The notes: generated by a model not told the origin, from the letters alone. A stretch of 33,457 bases of DNA from Pseudomonas sp. CBZ-4 (GCF_000346755.1 NZ_ANNV01000156.1:1-33457), one strand, 5' to 3'; positions 1 to 8,556 are shown, counted from the first letter of the stretch. A program made the numbers and translations.

Positions 1-690
1 CTGACCGTTACCGATCCAGAAGGCCTGAACTCCAAAGGTTCCGATCAGCCAGTGGTCAACGTGCACAACGACGTGCCGGTCATCACCGTCACCGCCAACA
101 CTCTGGAAGAGAACTCGGTCACCACGGGCACCGTCGCCGGTACCTTCGTTGCGACTGACGAAGAAACTCCACGTGCTGGCCTGACGATCACCTTCACTGG
201 CACTAGCAACGCTGCCGGTTACTACGCGATCTCCGGCAACAACGTCGTGCTGACCAAAGCAGGCGCGGACTTCGTCAACGCCGGCAACCAGCTGCCGAAG
301 ATCGACCTGACTGTCGCTGACCCAGAAGGCCTGAGCTCCAACAACAACGCTCAGCCAGTGGTTAACCTGCACAACGACGTGCCAGTGATCACCATCACGC
401 CGACCACCATCGTTGAAGACACCGCCAAGGTCGGCACCGTGGCCGGTACCTTCGTTGCGACCGACGAAGAAACCCCACGTTCGGGCCTGACCATCACCTT
501 CACCGGCACCACCAACGCGAGCGGCTACTACAGCATCTCCGGCAACAACGTGGTGTTGACCCAGAAAGGTGCTGATTTCGTCAACGCCGGCAACCAGCTG
601 CCGAAGATCGACCTGACCGTTACCGACCCAGAAGGCCTGAACTCGCATAACGTTGCGCAGCCGACGGTGACCATGGTCGACGACACCCCA
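1..690 (+). repeat. 306-bp in-frame tandem repeats of the adhesin
   Basis: The phrase LTVxDPEGLxS begins at bases 1, 307 and 613, giving an exact 306-bp (102-codon) period. Two full units and about 78 bp of a third are present. The core of each unit, including GTVAGTFVATDEETPR and GADFVNAGNQLPKIDLTV, is nearly identical between copies, while the segment after DVPVIT varies. More copies probably lie upstream of the window. Confidence 0.9.
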
Positions 691-3600
691 ACCGCCACCA
701 ACGGCAGCATCCAGAGCAACGAAGACACCCCGGTCGAACTGACCTGGGCCACCTTCGGCGTCAAGGATGAAGACTCGGCGAACCCGAAAGTGGTGTTCAC
801 CGCGCTGCCTGCCGGTTCCATCGAGTACAACGTCAACGGCGTGTGGGTGAAGCTCACCACGGCCGATCTGGCAACCGCCACGTCGGCCGGCAAGGCCTTC
901 AGCCAGGCGGACTTCGATAACCACAACGTACGTTACAGCCCGGCGGAGAACGAATCCGGCGACAGCAGCTTCGGCGGCACTGGCGTGGGCAACAAGCAAG
1001 GTCACTACACCGAACTGAAGTTCCAGGCCACCGACGGCAACACTAACAGCGAAACCAAAACCATCACCGTGGATATCCATCCGCTGGCGGATGCGGGGGT
1101 TGTGACCGTGACTCAGGCCGGCGCTGCGGCGCAGGGCCTGGTGATCCAGACCTGGACGGGCGGCAACCTGCCGACCGCGTTGGGCACCAACGGTAATGGC
1201 GTGGTCAAATCCGACGACCTGATCAAGGTCATCGACGCCAAAACCGCAGCCAGCGCTGTGTCCACCGGTGTGATCCACACCGTGGCCAACGACAATGTGA
1301 CGGCCACCACCGCGACCAAGGTCTCGGGCCTGATCTACCTGGAAGCTGGCAAGAGCTACACCTTCACCGGTACGGCCGACGACAGCCTGGCAATCACCGT
1401 GGGCGGCAAGCTGGTTGCGACCGAAACCTGGAGCAGCGGCAGCGCGATTACCGGTTCGGCCTACACGCCGACCGAGTCGGGCTACTACACCCTCGACATC
1501 TACCACTACAACCAGGCCGGCGCGGGCAACTACAACGTCAATGTGTCGATCAACAACGCCCCGTCGGTGTCGTTGAGCAGCAGTGGCATCCAGACCTACA
1601 CCAGCATCGAGGCGTTGAAAGCCGCCGGTGCGGTGCTGGGCGACAGCCATGTGGTCAATGGCGAGGGTTACTACACCGGGTACGTCTACAACAGCGGCCT
1701 GGAAGACACCGTCATCAAGGTCAGCCCGATTACTGCCACGTTTGCCGATAACGACGGTTCGGAATTGCACAAGGTGGAAATCAGCGGCCTGCCGAAAGGC
1801 ACCGTGATCACCGACGGCACCACCGGCCACACCTACACCTCGACCGGCACGGGCACGCTCTACGATGTCAGCACCTGGAACCTGAAAACCCTGACGGTCA
1901 CGCCGGTCAAGGATTCCACCGGTACCTTCGACCTGACCGTGAAGGCCACCTCCACCGAGCAGAGCACCGGTGAAACCGTGACGTCGAGCGGCAAGGTGAG
2001 CATCGTGATCACCCCGGTCAACGACGCCCCAGTCCTGGACTTGAGCACTGCGGACGGCGCTCTCGCCACCGGCTACAGCACCTCGTACACCGAGCGCTCC
2101 GACGCTGGCGTGGCGATCACTGGCAGCGTGGGCATTGCCGACGTCGACAGCACCCAGATGCAAAGTGCGACCATCACCCTGAAAAACGCCAGCTCGGGCG
2201 ATCAGCTCAGCTCCAGCCTGATTGCGGTGGGCGGTACTTACAAAGGCGTGACCTTGACCAGCGTCGGTACCGACGTCAGCGGCAAGATCGTGCTGACGCT
2301 CTCGGGTGCAGCGGATTCGGCCACTTACAAGATGCTGCTGGAATCGTTCCAGTACTCCAGCACCAGCAAGTACCCGACCACCGGTGATCGTCTCATCGAC
2401 ATCTCCGTGAAGGACAGTGCCGGTTCCGACAGCTTGAGCTCGTCGGTTGCCACCAGCACCATCACGGTCAAGCCGCAGGTCTACACCTTGAACCTGGAAG
2501 GCGGCGCGGGCGCCGATACCATCGACCTGGGTTCCAGTTCGGCGAACAACATTGTGGTTGGCGACAAAGGCGGTATCACCACGCCGGGTACCAACTACAA
2601 CATCGCGTTCCTCGTCGACACCTCGGGCAGTATCGGTTCCAGCGCCATGAAGTCGATCAAGGATCAGCTCTCGAGCATCTTCGATACCTTGATTGCCAAT
2701 GCCGCGACTAAAGATTCGGGCGTTGTGAAAGTGCTGCTGGTGGACTTCGACACCCGCGTTCAGTCTGAAGTCTCGGTCAACCTGGCCGACAAGACCGCCG
2801 CCAAGGCTGCCTTGCAGGCCGTGTTGAACCAGATGGTGTCCAATTCCAGCGACATGACCAACTACCAGGACGCGTTCAAAGCGGCCTCGGATTGGTTCAA
2901 GAGCAGCGACGCCACCAGCAACGCCGGTGCGAAAAACCTCACGTACTTCATCACCGACGGTTCGCCGAACGTGTATACCGACGTGCAGGGCAACCCGTAC
3001 CTGGGCTATAGCGGCGGCAACAAGGGCTCCAGCGTTTACTTTGACAGCATGGTGAACAACTCCAATTACGTCCTGGGCCAGAGCAGTCCGGTCTACGCTG
3101 TGATCAATGGCAACTGGCGGATGATTGTCGATAGCAGCGGTAAGGTTTACTCCTACGACAGCCGCGGCTACTCGAACTATGAAGGTACGGTTGTGGCCAA
3201 CAGCAATGGCGGCTTCGACGTTGCTGCGGTCTACAACAACTCCAGCACCGCACTGGCAAACGCCAAGACGGCCTACAGCGATCTGGTCAACTCGGTGCCC
3301 GACAAAGTCGTGGTCGAGGCGATCGGTCTGGGTTCGAGCATCGATAGCACCGTGCTCAAGCAGTTCGATACCGACAAGGTGGTTTCCACCATCGACACCG
3401 AGAAGCTGGCAGACGCCATCACCGGCCACACCGCCGATGCCGGCGCGGACAACGTTTCCGGTGGTTCGGGCAACGACATCCTGTTCGGCGACCTGATCAG
3501 CTACAAAGGCCAGGAAGGCAATGCGGCACTCAAGGCCTTCGCTGCCGAGAAGCTGTCGACTACGCCTGACCTGATTGACGATCGCACCTTGCACCAGTAC

Positions 3601-4134
3601 ATCACTGAGCATGTGCAGGACGTCGGGGCCTTGGCCAACGCGTCGAACATCTACGGTACCAACGATGGCGCCGACACCCTGCTGGGTGGCGCAGGCAACG
3701 ACATCCTGTTCGGCCAGGGCGGCAACGATACCCTCAATGGCGGTGCCGGCAACGACATCCTGGTGGGCGGCAAGGGCAATGACATCCTGACCGGCGGCGC
3801 AGGTGCCGATACCTTCGTCTGGCTCAAAGGCGATACCAACACCAGCGGCGGCTTTGATCGCATCACTGACTTCAAGCACAGCGAAGGCGACAAGCTGGAC
3901 CTGTCCGACTTGCTGCAAGGCAATACCGACAGCAACTTGGATAAGTATCTGAAGCTGACCACCGACTCGTCGGGCAACTCGACGCTGAGCGTGAGCAGCA
4001 GCGGTTCGTTTACCACCAGTGGCGGTACGGCCGATGTGACGATCAAGGTCGATGGCGCGAACTGGGGCAACGGCAGCAGCGCGATCAACAACCTGATCGC
4101 CGGTGGCGACCTGACCGTCAAGCACCACGACTGA
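1..4134 (+). CDS. lapA: LapA-type giant RTX adhesin, C-terminal part (5' end outside window)
   Basis: This is a large surface adhesin exported by a type I secretion system and used for attachment and biofilm formation. The frame is open from base 1, so the gene starts upstream and about 1377 residues are visible. In order they hold: two full 102-residue Ig/cadherin-like repeats plus the start of a third (bases 1-690); further beta-rich modules; a PA14-like domain (about 1321-1563) with an Asp-Asp pair; two more beta modules; a von Willebrand A domain from about 2590 with the MIDAS motif DTSGS at 2617; and glycine-aspartate RTX nonapeptides of the form GGxGND (about 3457-3490 and 3680-3800). 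A C-terminal secretion region ends in KHHD. The lapD/lapG genes just downstream support LapA rather than another RTX protein. The N-terminal retention module and the LapG cleavage site are not in the window. Confidence 0.9.
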   Translation: MTVTDPEGLNSKGSDQPVVNVHNDVPVITVTANTLEENSVTTGTVAGTFVATDEETPRAGLTITFTGTSNAAGYYAISGNNVVLTKAGADFVNAGNQLPKIDLTVADPEGLSSNNNAQPVVNLHNDVPVITITPTTIVEDTAKVGTVAGTFVATDEETPRSGLTITFTGTTNASGYYSISGNNVVLTQKGADFVNAGNQLPKIDLTVTDPEGLNSHNVAQPTVTMVDDTPTATNGSIQSNEDTPVELTWATFGVKDEDSANPKVVFTALPAGSIEYNVNGVWVKLTTADLATATSAGKAFSQADFDNHNVRYSPAENESGDSSFGGTGVGNKQGHYTELKFQATDGNTNSETKTITVDIHPLADAGVVTVTQAGAAAQGLVIQTWTGGNLPTALGTNGNGVVKSDDLIKVIDAKTAASAVSTGVIHTVANDNVTATTATKVSGLIYLEAGKSYTFTGTADDSLAITVGGKLVATETWSSGSAITGSAYTPTESGYYTLDIYHYNQAGAGNYNVNVSINNAPSVSLSSSGIQTYTSIEALKAAGAVLGDSHVVNGEGYYTGYVYNSGLEDTVIKVSPITATFADNDGSELHKVEISGLPKGTVITDGTTGHTYTSTGTGTLYDVSTWNLKTLTVTPVKDSTGTFDLTVKATSTEQSTGETVTSSGKVSIVITPVNDAPVLDLSTADGALATGYSTSYTERSDAGVAITGSVGIADVDSTQMQSATITLKNASSGDQLSSSLIAVGGTYKGVTLTSVGTDVSGKIVLTLSGAADSATYKMLLESFQYSSTSKYPTTGDRLIDISVKDSAGSDSLSSSVATSTITVKPQVYTLNLEGGAGADTIDLGSSSANNIVVGDKGGITTPGTNYNIAFLVDTSGSIGSSAMKSIKDQLSSIFDTLIANAATKDSGVVKVLLVDFDTRVQSEVSVNLADKTAAKAALQAVLNQMVSNSSDMTNYQDAFKAASDWFKSSDATSNAGAKNLTYFITDGSPNVYTDVQGNPYLGYSGGNKGSSVYFDSMVNNSNYVLGQSSPVYAVINGNWRMIVDSSGKVYSYDSRGYSNYEGTVVANSNGGFDVAAVYNNSSTALANAKTAYSDLVNSVPDKVVVEAIGLGSSIDSTVLKQFDTDKVVSTIDTEKLADAITGHTADAGADNVSGGSGNDILFGDLISYKGQEGNAALKAFAAEKLSTTPDLIDDRTLHQYITEHVQDVGALANASNIYGTNDGADTLLGGAGNDILFGQGGNDTLNGGAGNDILVGGKGNDILTGGAGADTFVWLKGDTNTSGGFDRITDFKHSEGDKLDLSDLLQGNTDSNLDKYLKLTTDSSGNSTLSVSSSGSFTTSGGTADVTIKVDGANWGNGSSAINNLIAGGDLTVKHHD

Positions 4135-4142
4135 TCACCACC

Positions 4143-4172
4143 GGGGCGGCAATCTTTCGGGATTGGCGCCCC
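4143..4172 (+). terminator. Hairpin after lapA
   Basis: GGGGCGGCAATC (4143-4154) pairs with GATTGGCGCCCC (4161-4172) with one mismatch around a 6-base loop, 9 bases after the lapA stop. It is a stable stem in the right place for a terminator or 3' end protector. No T-run follows, so intrinsic termination is not certain. Confidence 0.45.
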
Positions 4173-4258
4173 AGTGGCATCGGCTTCGGGGAAATGTGTG
4201 TAATCTCTGTGGGCGTCGTGCGCGGCGCCTGCAGGGATTTTTTATTGGGAGAACGCTG

Positions 4259-4597
4259 ATGTTCTACGTGCAACGCGATCAAAACAACGCTTTGGTACGC
4301 GTCGAGGCGCAGGCCTACGCGGAAGCCACCGAGACGCTACCGGCGGACCATCACGAGATCCAGGCGTGGTTTGCCGGCGATGAGATCGAAGACAGCCTCA
4401 AGCAGCTCAAGAACAGTGACCTTGAGATGATTCGAGTGCTCGACGACTTGATCCAGGTGCTGACATCCAAAGGCGTGATCCGCATCACCGACTTGCCGCC
4501 GGCGGCACAGGCCAAGTTTCTGGAGCGGACCCAGGCCCGGGCGGCGCTGGGCGGCTTGAGTGAACTGATCAATGACGATGAAACCGGCCTGATCTGA
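4259..4597 (+). CDS. Conserved protein of unknown function between lapA and lapD
   Basis: This encodes a 112-residue soluble acidic protein with no signal peptide or membrane segment. The ATG at 4259 was chosen because GGGAGA lies 6 bases upstream and the translation becomes protein-like there (MFYVQRDQNNALVRVEAQAY). A central predicted helix (IEDSLKQLKNSDLEMIRVLDDLIQVLTSKGVI) is followed by ITDLPPAAQAKFLERTQAR and an acidic tail. As far as I recall, short proteins of this kind in Pseudomonas are sometimes labelled 'tryptophan synthase subunit beta-like'. Nothing in this sequence supports an enzyme of that type: it is far too short and has no PLP-lysine context. It starts 124 bases after lapA and converges with lapD. 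No function is assigned. Confidence 0.8.
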   Translation: MFYVQRDQNNALVRVEAQAYAEATETLPADHHEIQAWFAGDEIEDSLKQLKNSDLEMIRVLDDLIQVLTSKGVIRITDLPPAAQAKFLERTQARAALGGLSELINDDETGLI

Positions 4598-4607
4598 ACA
4601 CGCCACA

Positions 4608-4636
4608 CCTCCTTTACGGCATCCGCGTCAAGGAGG
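4608..4636. terminator. Weak hairpin between convergent genes
   Basis: CCTCCTT (4608-4614) and AAGGAGG (4630-4636) form a 7-bp inverted repeat in the 56-base gap between two convergent stop codons. Its position suits a bidirectional terminator, but the loop is 15 bases and there is no clear T-run. Confidence 0.3.
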
Positions 4637-4653
4637 CATGAGGCTTCGATGTT

Positions 4654-6600
4654 TTACTTCCAGGGCGCCGGTTCACCGACCAGTTGGCCTTGTACCCCTT
4701 CGACGCCCATCTCGCGGATTACCCGCAACTCACCCTCGGTTTCCACGCGCTCGGCAATCAACGGCAGGTCAATGCTGTGGGCGGCCCGTTGGATGGCTTC
4801 GATAAAGATGCGCTTGTGGCTTTCCTGGTCAATGGCGCGGATGTAACTGCCGTCGATCTTGAGGTAGGCCAGGCCCAGGTTCGCCAGGTTGCCGATCATG
4901 CTGAAACGCCCACCGAAGCGCTGCAGGCCAAGGCTGTAGCCGAGGCTGCGCATGCGCCGCAGCATCACCTCAAGCTGGGTTTGCTCGGGCACTTGCTCTT
5001 CACCGATTTCCAGGATCAGGCGCGGCCCCAGTGCCGGGTGCTGGGCCAGTCGTTCGAAGATCTGCTCCATGGCCTGCGGGTCGTTCAACGTGGCGGCGGA
5101 AAGGTTCAGGGCCACTGACTGGTTGTGCTGGGCCAATTGCTTGATGACCAGATCGAGCATCACTTGGTCGAGGCGCGCGGTCCAGCCGAAGCGCTCCAGC
5201 CACGGCAGGAAGTGACCGGCCGCGATGGTCTGGTCCTCGTTGTCGAGCAGGCGCGACAACACCTTGTAATGCAGCACTCGCTGGGTATCGCTGCTGCTCA
5301 CCACCGGCTGGAAGAACAGGCGGAAACGCCCTTGCTTCAGTGCGTGGTCGAGCAGGGTATGCCAGCTGTGCGGGTCATCGCTGACGGTGCCGGCGGTCTG
5401 GTGCTCCAGGCACACCCAGGTCTGGCCGCTGCTGGCTTCCGCCTGGGCCAGGGCCTGGTCGGCCAGCATCAGCAGGTCGGCCGAGGCGTCGCCGGGGTTG
5501 TACGGGGCCAGGCCGATATAGGCCACGGTGGGCATGTCGGTGGCGCCGGTTTCGTGCAGGCTTTGCAGGGTGGTTTCCAGCTCCTGGGCCAATTGCCGGG
5601 CTTCGTCACGCACCAGGCCTGGCGCGAGCACCGCGAATTCACCGCCACGGCTGCGGGTGATCAGGTTGTGGGTTTCCGGGTATTTTGCGCAGGTGCGCAC
5701 CAGTTGCTGGCTGACGGCTTGCAGCAACTGGTCGGTGCGTTGCCCGCCGAGGCGCTGGTTGAGGCCGCCGAGGTCGTTGACGCGCAGTATCAGCAGGTAA
5801 CCGGAGCTGGGCTCTTCCAGGTTGCTGACGCGGGAGCTGAGCTGCATCTCGAAATAACGCCGGTTGGCCAGGCCCGTCAGGCTGTCCTGGTAGGACTCCA
5901 CGCGCAGTTTCTCGCTGCGTTCGGTCTGCTCGTGGAACAGTGCCTTGAGCTTCTCCACCATCTGGTTCATGGCTTGCACCACGCGGCGCAATTCCGGGGT
6001 GCGCGGCAGGTCGGGCAGGCTGAGGAATTCACGCCGGGCAATGGCGTGGGATTGCTCGACCATATAGTCCAGCGGCCTGAGCTGACGCCGCAGCAGCAAG
6101 GCCCCGAGGATCGCACTCGCCGCCCCGCACAGCAGCAGCCAGCCGAGGCTGCCCAGGGCGCTTTGCCAGAGTTTGGCCAGGGCGAACATCGGGTGGCTCA
6201 CCACCTCCACGCGCGCCGCCTGCTGCCAGCCACGGCTGACGATGGCATCGCCGCCGGCCGGCGCGAGGCCGATCATCTTCACGAACCAGGCCGGCACGCC
6301 ATTGGCGTCGGGCTCGGCAGAGCGTTCCACCAGCACCTGGTCATTGCTCAGGTCGATCACGCGGATGCTGGCGTAGTAGCCACTGTCAAAGATCGAGCTG
6401 ACCATCAGTTCGGTCATCGCCGGGTCGTCGATGTTCGGCGTCAGCGACAGCGCCAGCGCGGTGGCCGCGTCCTGGGCGTGGGAGCGCAGCTGGTTGACGT
6501 ACTGGGTACGCGAGCTTTCCAGGCTGACCACGAAGCTACCGCTGAAGGCGACCACGAGAAACACACAGATAGCGATCAGCAATTGTTTGAACAGTGACAT
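4654..6600 (-). CDS. lapD: LapD, inner-membrane c-di-GMP receptor controlling LapA release
   Basis: This 648-residue protein transmits cytoplasmic c-di-GMP levels to the periplasm by binding LapG. The order is: TM helix 1 (about 5-27), a periplasmic output domain (about 30-150), TM helix 2 (about 151-170), a HAMP segment, a GGDEF domain (about 235-390) and an EAL domain (about 415-640). Both catalytic signatures are degenerate. RGGEF (318-322) replaces GGDEF and KVLSR (446-450) replaces the EAL motif, as in the characterised LapD, so it should bind but not make or cleave c-di-GMP. Trp125 falls at the position known to insert into LapG in the P. fluorescens Pf0-1 protein. It lies 11 bases downstream of lapG in the same direction, so the two are probably co-transcribed. 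Confidence 0.95.
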   Translation of the reverse strand: MSLFKQLLIAICVFLVVAFSGSFVVSLESSRTQYVNQLRSHAQDAATALALSLTPNIDDPAMTELMVSSIFDSGYYASIRVIDLSNDQVLVERSAEPDANGVPAWFVKMIGLAPAGGDAIVSRGWQQAARVEVVSHPMFALAKLWQSALGSLGWLLLCGAASAILGALLLRRQLRPLDYMVEQSHAIARREFLSLPDLPRTPELRRVVQAMNQMVEKLKALFHEQTERSEKLRVESYQDSLTGLANRRYFEMQLSSRVSNLEEPSSGYLLILRVNDLGGLNQRLGGQRTDQLLQAVSQQLVRTCAKYPETHNLITRSRGGEFAVLAPGLVRDEARQLAQELETTLQSLHETGATDMPTVAYIGLAPYNPGDASADLLMLADQALAQAEASSGQTWVCLEHQTAGTVSDDPHSWHTLLDHALKQGRFRLFFQPVVSSSDTQRVLHYKVLSRLLDNEDQTIAAGHFLPWLERFGWTARLDQVMLDLVIKQLAQHNQSVALNLSAATLNDPQAMEQIFERLAQHPALGPRLILEIGEEQVPEQTQLEVMLRRMRSLGYSLGLQRFGGRFSMIGNLANLGLAYLKIDGSYIRAIDQESHKRIFIEAIQRAAHSIDLPLIAERVETEGELRVIREMGVEGVQGQLVGEPAPWK

Positions 6601-6611
6601 CGTAGCTCCTG

Positions 6612-7304
6612 TTAATTATCCGAACTGGCCGGAAACCCTTCGGCGGTCATTTTCTTCAAGACATCCTGCCAGCGCGACAGGCGCTTGGTGTCACCGACTT
6701 TCTTGTTGCCCGCCGCCCCGGTCAGCCACAACCCTTCACCGTTGAACGCGTAGACCGGCAGCAGGTCGGTGCGCTGGCTGGCGGGCAGGATCGGGTCCAT
6801 CAGGCTGTCCAGGACCAACGGCATGGCTTCGGGGCTGGCGTAGTAGGTCAGCACCATGTGCGCGCGGTTCTGGCGCAAGGCCTTTACGTAGGTAATGCGC
6901 AGCTTGTCGGCCGGGATGCCGAGGTTACGCAGGCTGAAGTATTTGGCGATGGCGTAGTCTTCGCAGTCACCGGCGCCTTTCCACAGGGATTGAATGGGGG
7001 TCGCCCAGTAATCAATCTCGTGCCACAGGTCGATATCTTCTTCGTACTTCATCTGCCGGTTGAAGAACAGGTTGACCACTTTGAGTTGCTCAAGCTCGCC
7101 GATTTGCCTTTGCGTCGACAGCAGGTTCTGCCAGGCATCGATGCGTTGGCGCCCGGCGCCGAGTGGGCCATAGAGCGCCTCGGCGCGACGGCTGATCTGG
7201 CTGAAATCCCAATCGGCATGCAAATCGCCCAGCAGCCCGCCACCCAGCATCAGCGTGATGGCAAAACCGAACAGAATCCGGGGGATTTTAAAGCGTATCG
7301 CCAC
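6612..7304 (-). CDS. lapG: LapG, periplasmic cysteine protease that cleaves LapA
   Basis: This encodes a 230-residue transglutaminase-like cysteine protease (BTLCP family) that removes the N-terminal retention module of LapA when LapD does not hold it. An N-terminal hydrophobic segment (about 9-24) ending near LHA-DWDF looks like a signal peptide. The likely catalytic residues are Cys114 in GAGDCEDYA, His149 in NRAHMVL and Asp166 in LVLDSLMD. Their spacing (35 and 17 residues) fits the family. The only usable start that keeps the signal peptide is GTG at 7304, which has no strong Shine-Dalgarno. It is the first gene of lapG-lapD and is divergent from bcsQ. Confidence 0.93.
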   Translation of the reverse strand: MAIRFKIPRILFGFAITLMLGGGLLGDLHADWDFSQISRRAEALYGPLGAGRQRIDAWQNLLSTQRQIGELEQLKVVNLFFNRQMKYEEDIDLWHEIDYWATPIQSLWKGAGDCEDYAIAKYFSLRNLGIPADKLRITYVKALRQNRAHMVLTYYASPEAMPLVLDSLMDPILPASQRTDLLPVYAFNGEGLWLTGAAGNKKVGDTKRLSRWQDVLKKMTAEGFPASSDN

Positions 7305-7412
7305 AGCTATACCCGAGCTTGCAGCCTGGAAGGTGCGGCAATGGTGCGGTGATAGCGGGCAAAAAACAATGGCACGGTGAAATCACGGGGCCAGAAATAA
7401 CGGGATTTAAAC

Positions 7413-7426
7413 GTCAGTAAATTGGC
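7413..7426. promoter_or_regulatory. Candidate FleQ box between lapG and bcsQ
   Basis: GTCAGTAAATTGGC matches the published FleQ-box consensus GTCaNTAAAtTGAC at every fixed position except one (G for A at the penultimate base). FleQ is the c-di-GMP-responsive regulator of adhesin and exopolysaccharide genes in Pseudomonas. The site is 109 bases upstream of the lapG start and 170 bases upstream of the bcsQ start, so it could serve either gene. This was found by eye only. Confidence 0.55.
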
Positions 7427-7596
7427 TGTTTTCCGCTCGTCCGAAAGAAGGCTGAGAATATCACCAAAATAATGACACCCCCTGATCTCTGTCACAAAAT
7501 GGCCCAACGACAGCGCCTACAAAAAGACTGCGGTAAGCCCCTTGTTTTCTTGCCGACCTCCCACGTCTTTAAACGCGCCGTGAAGGAGCTCCGGCC

Positions 7597-8556
7597 ATGA
7601 GCCGCACTGATGATCTGTTTGCCTTGTTCGGCAAGGGCGTGTCCCGCGACCCGGAAGGGCGCAACGCTCGACTGCACTTTTTCGGCACCATCCCCTTCGA
7701 CGATGGCACTCGCGTAAATGCGAAGGACGGTTCGCGCTTCAGCGCCAACACGCCTTATGCCTACGAACACACCCTGCCTTTTGATTCGAATGCGCCGCAC
7801 CCCAAGGTGCTGGCCGTGGTTTCCGTCAATGGTGGCGTGGGCCGCAGTACCCTGGTCACGGCTCTGAGCAGCGGTTTGCAGCGCCTGGGCGAGTCGGTGG
7901 TGGCATTGGACCTCGACCCGCAGAACGCCCTGCGCCAGCACTTTGGTGTGGGCCATGAGCTACCGGGTATCGGCCGCACCAGCTTGATCAATGCGCAATG
8001 GCAGAGTGTCTTGCAAGCGGGGTTTGCCGGTTGCCAGGTGATGCCCTTTGGCGACACCGATGTGCAGCAGCAGGAAAACCTCCAGCGCTGGCTCACCCGC
8101 GAGCCGACATGGCTGGCGCAGCGCCTGTCGGTGCTGGGCTTGAGCGAGCGCCAGACGGTGATCATCGATACCCCCGCTGGCAACAATGCGTACCTGCACC
8201 AAGCACTGAACGTCGCCGACATCGTGCTGGTGGTGGTCCAGCCGGACGCTGCCTGCCTCGGCACGCTGGACCAGATGGAGGCCTTGTTGGCGCCTTACCG
8301 TGAGCGCCATCACCCGCCGCGTTGTCACTTCGTGATCAACCAGTTGGATGAGCATTCGGCGTTCAGCCTGGACATGGTCGAAGCGTTCAAGCTGCGCCTG
8401 GGTGAACAGCTGCTGGATGTCGTGCACCGCGATCTGTCCTTCAGCGAAGCCCTGGCCTTTGGTTCAGACCCGCTGGATAACGTGGGCCAGAGCCTCGCCA
8501 GCGACGATATCAACGAGCTGTGCCGGGTGCTGACCAGGGCAAAAAACACGCCTTGA
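7597..8556 (+). CDS. bcsQ: BcsQ/WssA-like MinD-family ATPase, orphan cellulose gene
   Basis: This encodes a 319-residue ParA/MinD-type P-loop ATPase of the BcsQ (YhjQ) family, which helps place or activate bacterial cellulose synthase at the inner membrane. The start has AAGGAG 8 bases upstream. Residues 1-20 (DDLFALFGK) resemble the short BcsR/BcsP motif, and a poorly conserved linker leads to the ATPase domain at about 70. The P-loop is NGGVGRST (78-85): the MinD 'signature' lysine is Asn and the Walker A lysine is Arg. The switch regions DLDPQN (105-110) and DTPAG (191-195) are intact. No bcsA, bcsB, bcsZ or bcsC follows, and a convergent methyltransferase comes next. It may be a remnant of a lost cellulose operon or may have a separate role. 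Another MinD-like function cannot be excluded. Confidence 0.8.
   Translation: MSRTDDLFALFGKGVSRDPEGRNARLHFFGTIPFDDGTRVNAKDGSRFSANTPYAYEHTLPFDSNAPHPKVLAVVSVNGGVGRSTLVTALSSGLQRLGESVVALDLDPQNALRQHFGVGHELPGIGRTSLINAQWQSVLQAGFAGCQVMPFGDTDVQQQENLQRWLTREPTWLAQRLSVLGLSERQTVIIDTPAGNNAYLHQALNVADIVLVVVQPDAACLGTLDQMEALLAPYRERHHPPRCHFVINQLDEHSAFSLDMVEAFKLRLGEQLLDVVHRDLSFSEALAFGSDPLDNVGQSLASDDINELCRVLTRAKNTP

Noticed and set aside
5125..6597. 490-codon plus-strand frame opposite lapD
   Set aside because: It is a shadow frame. LapD has all its domains and motifs on the other strand.
4654..6600. Active diguanylate cyclase/phosphodiesterase
   Set aside because: Both catalytic motifs are degenerate (RGGEF and KVLSR), matching the receptor LapD rather than an enzyme.
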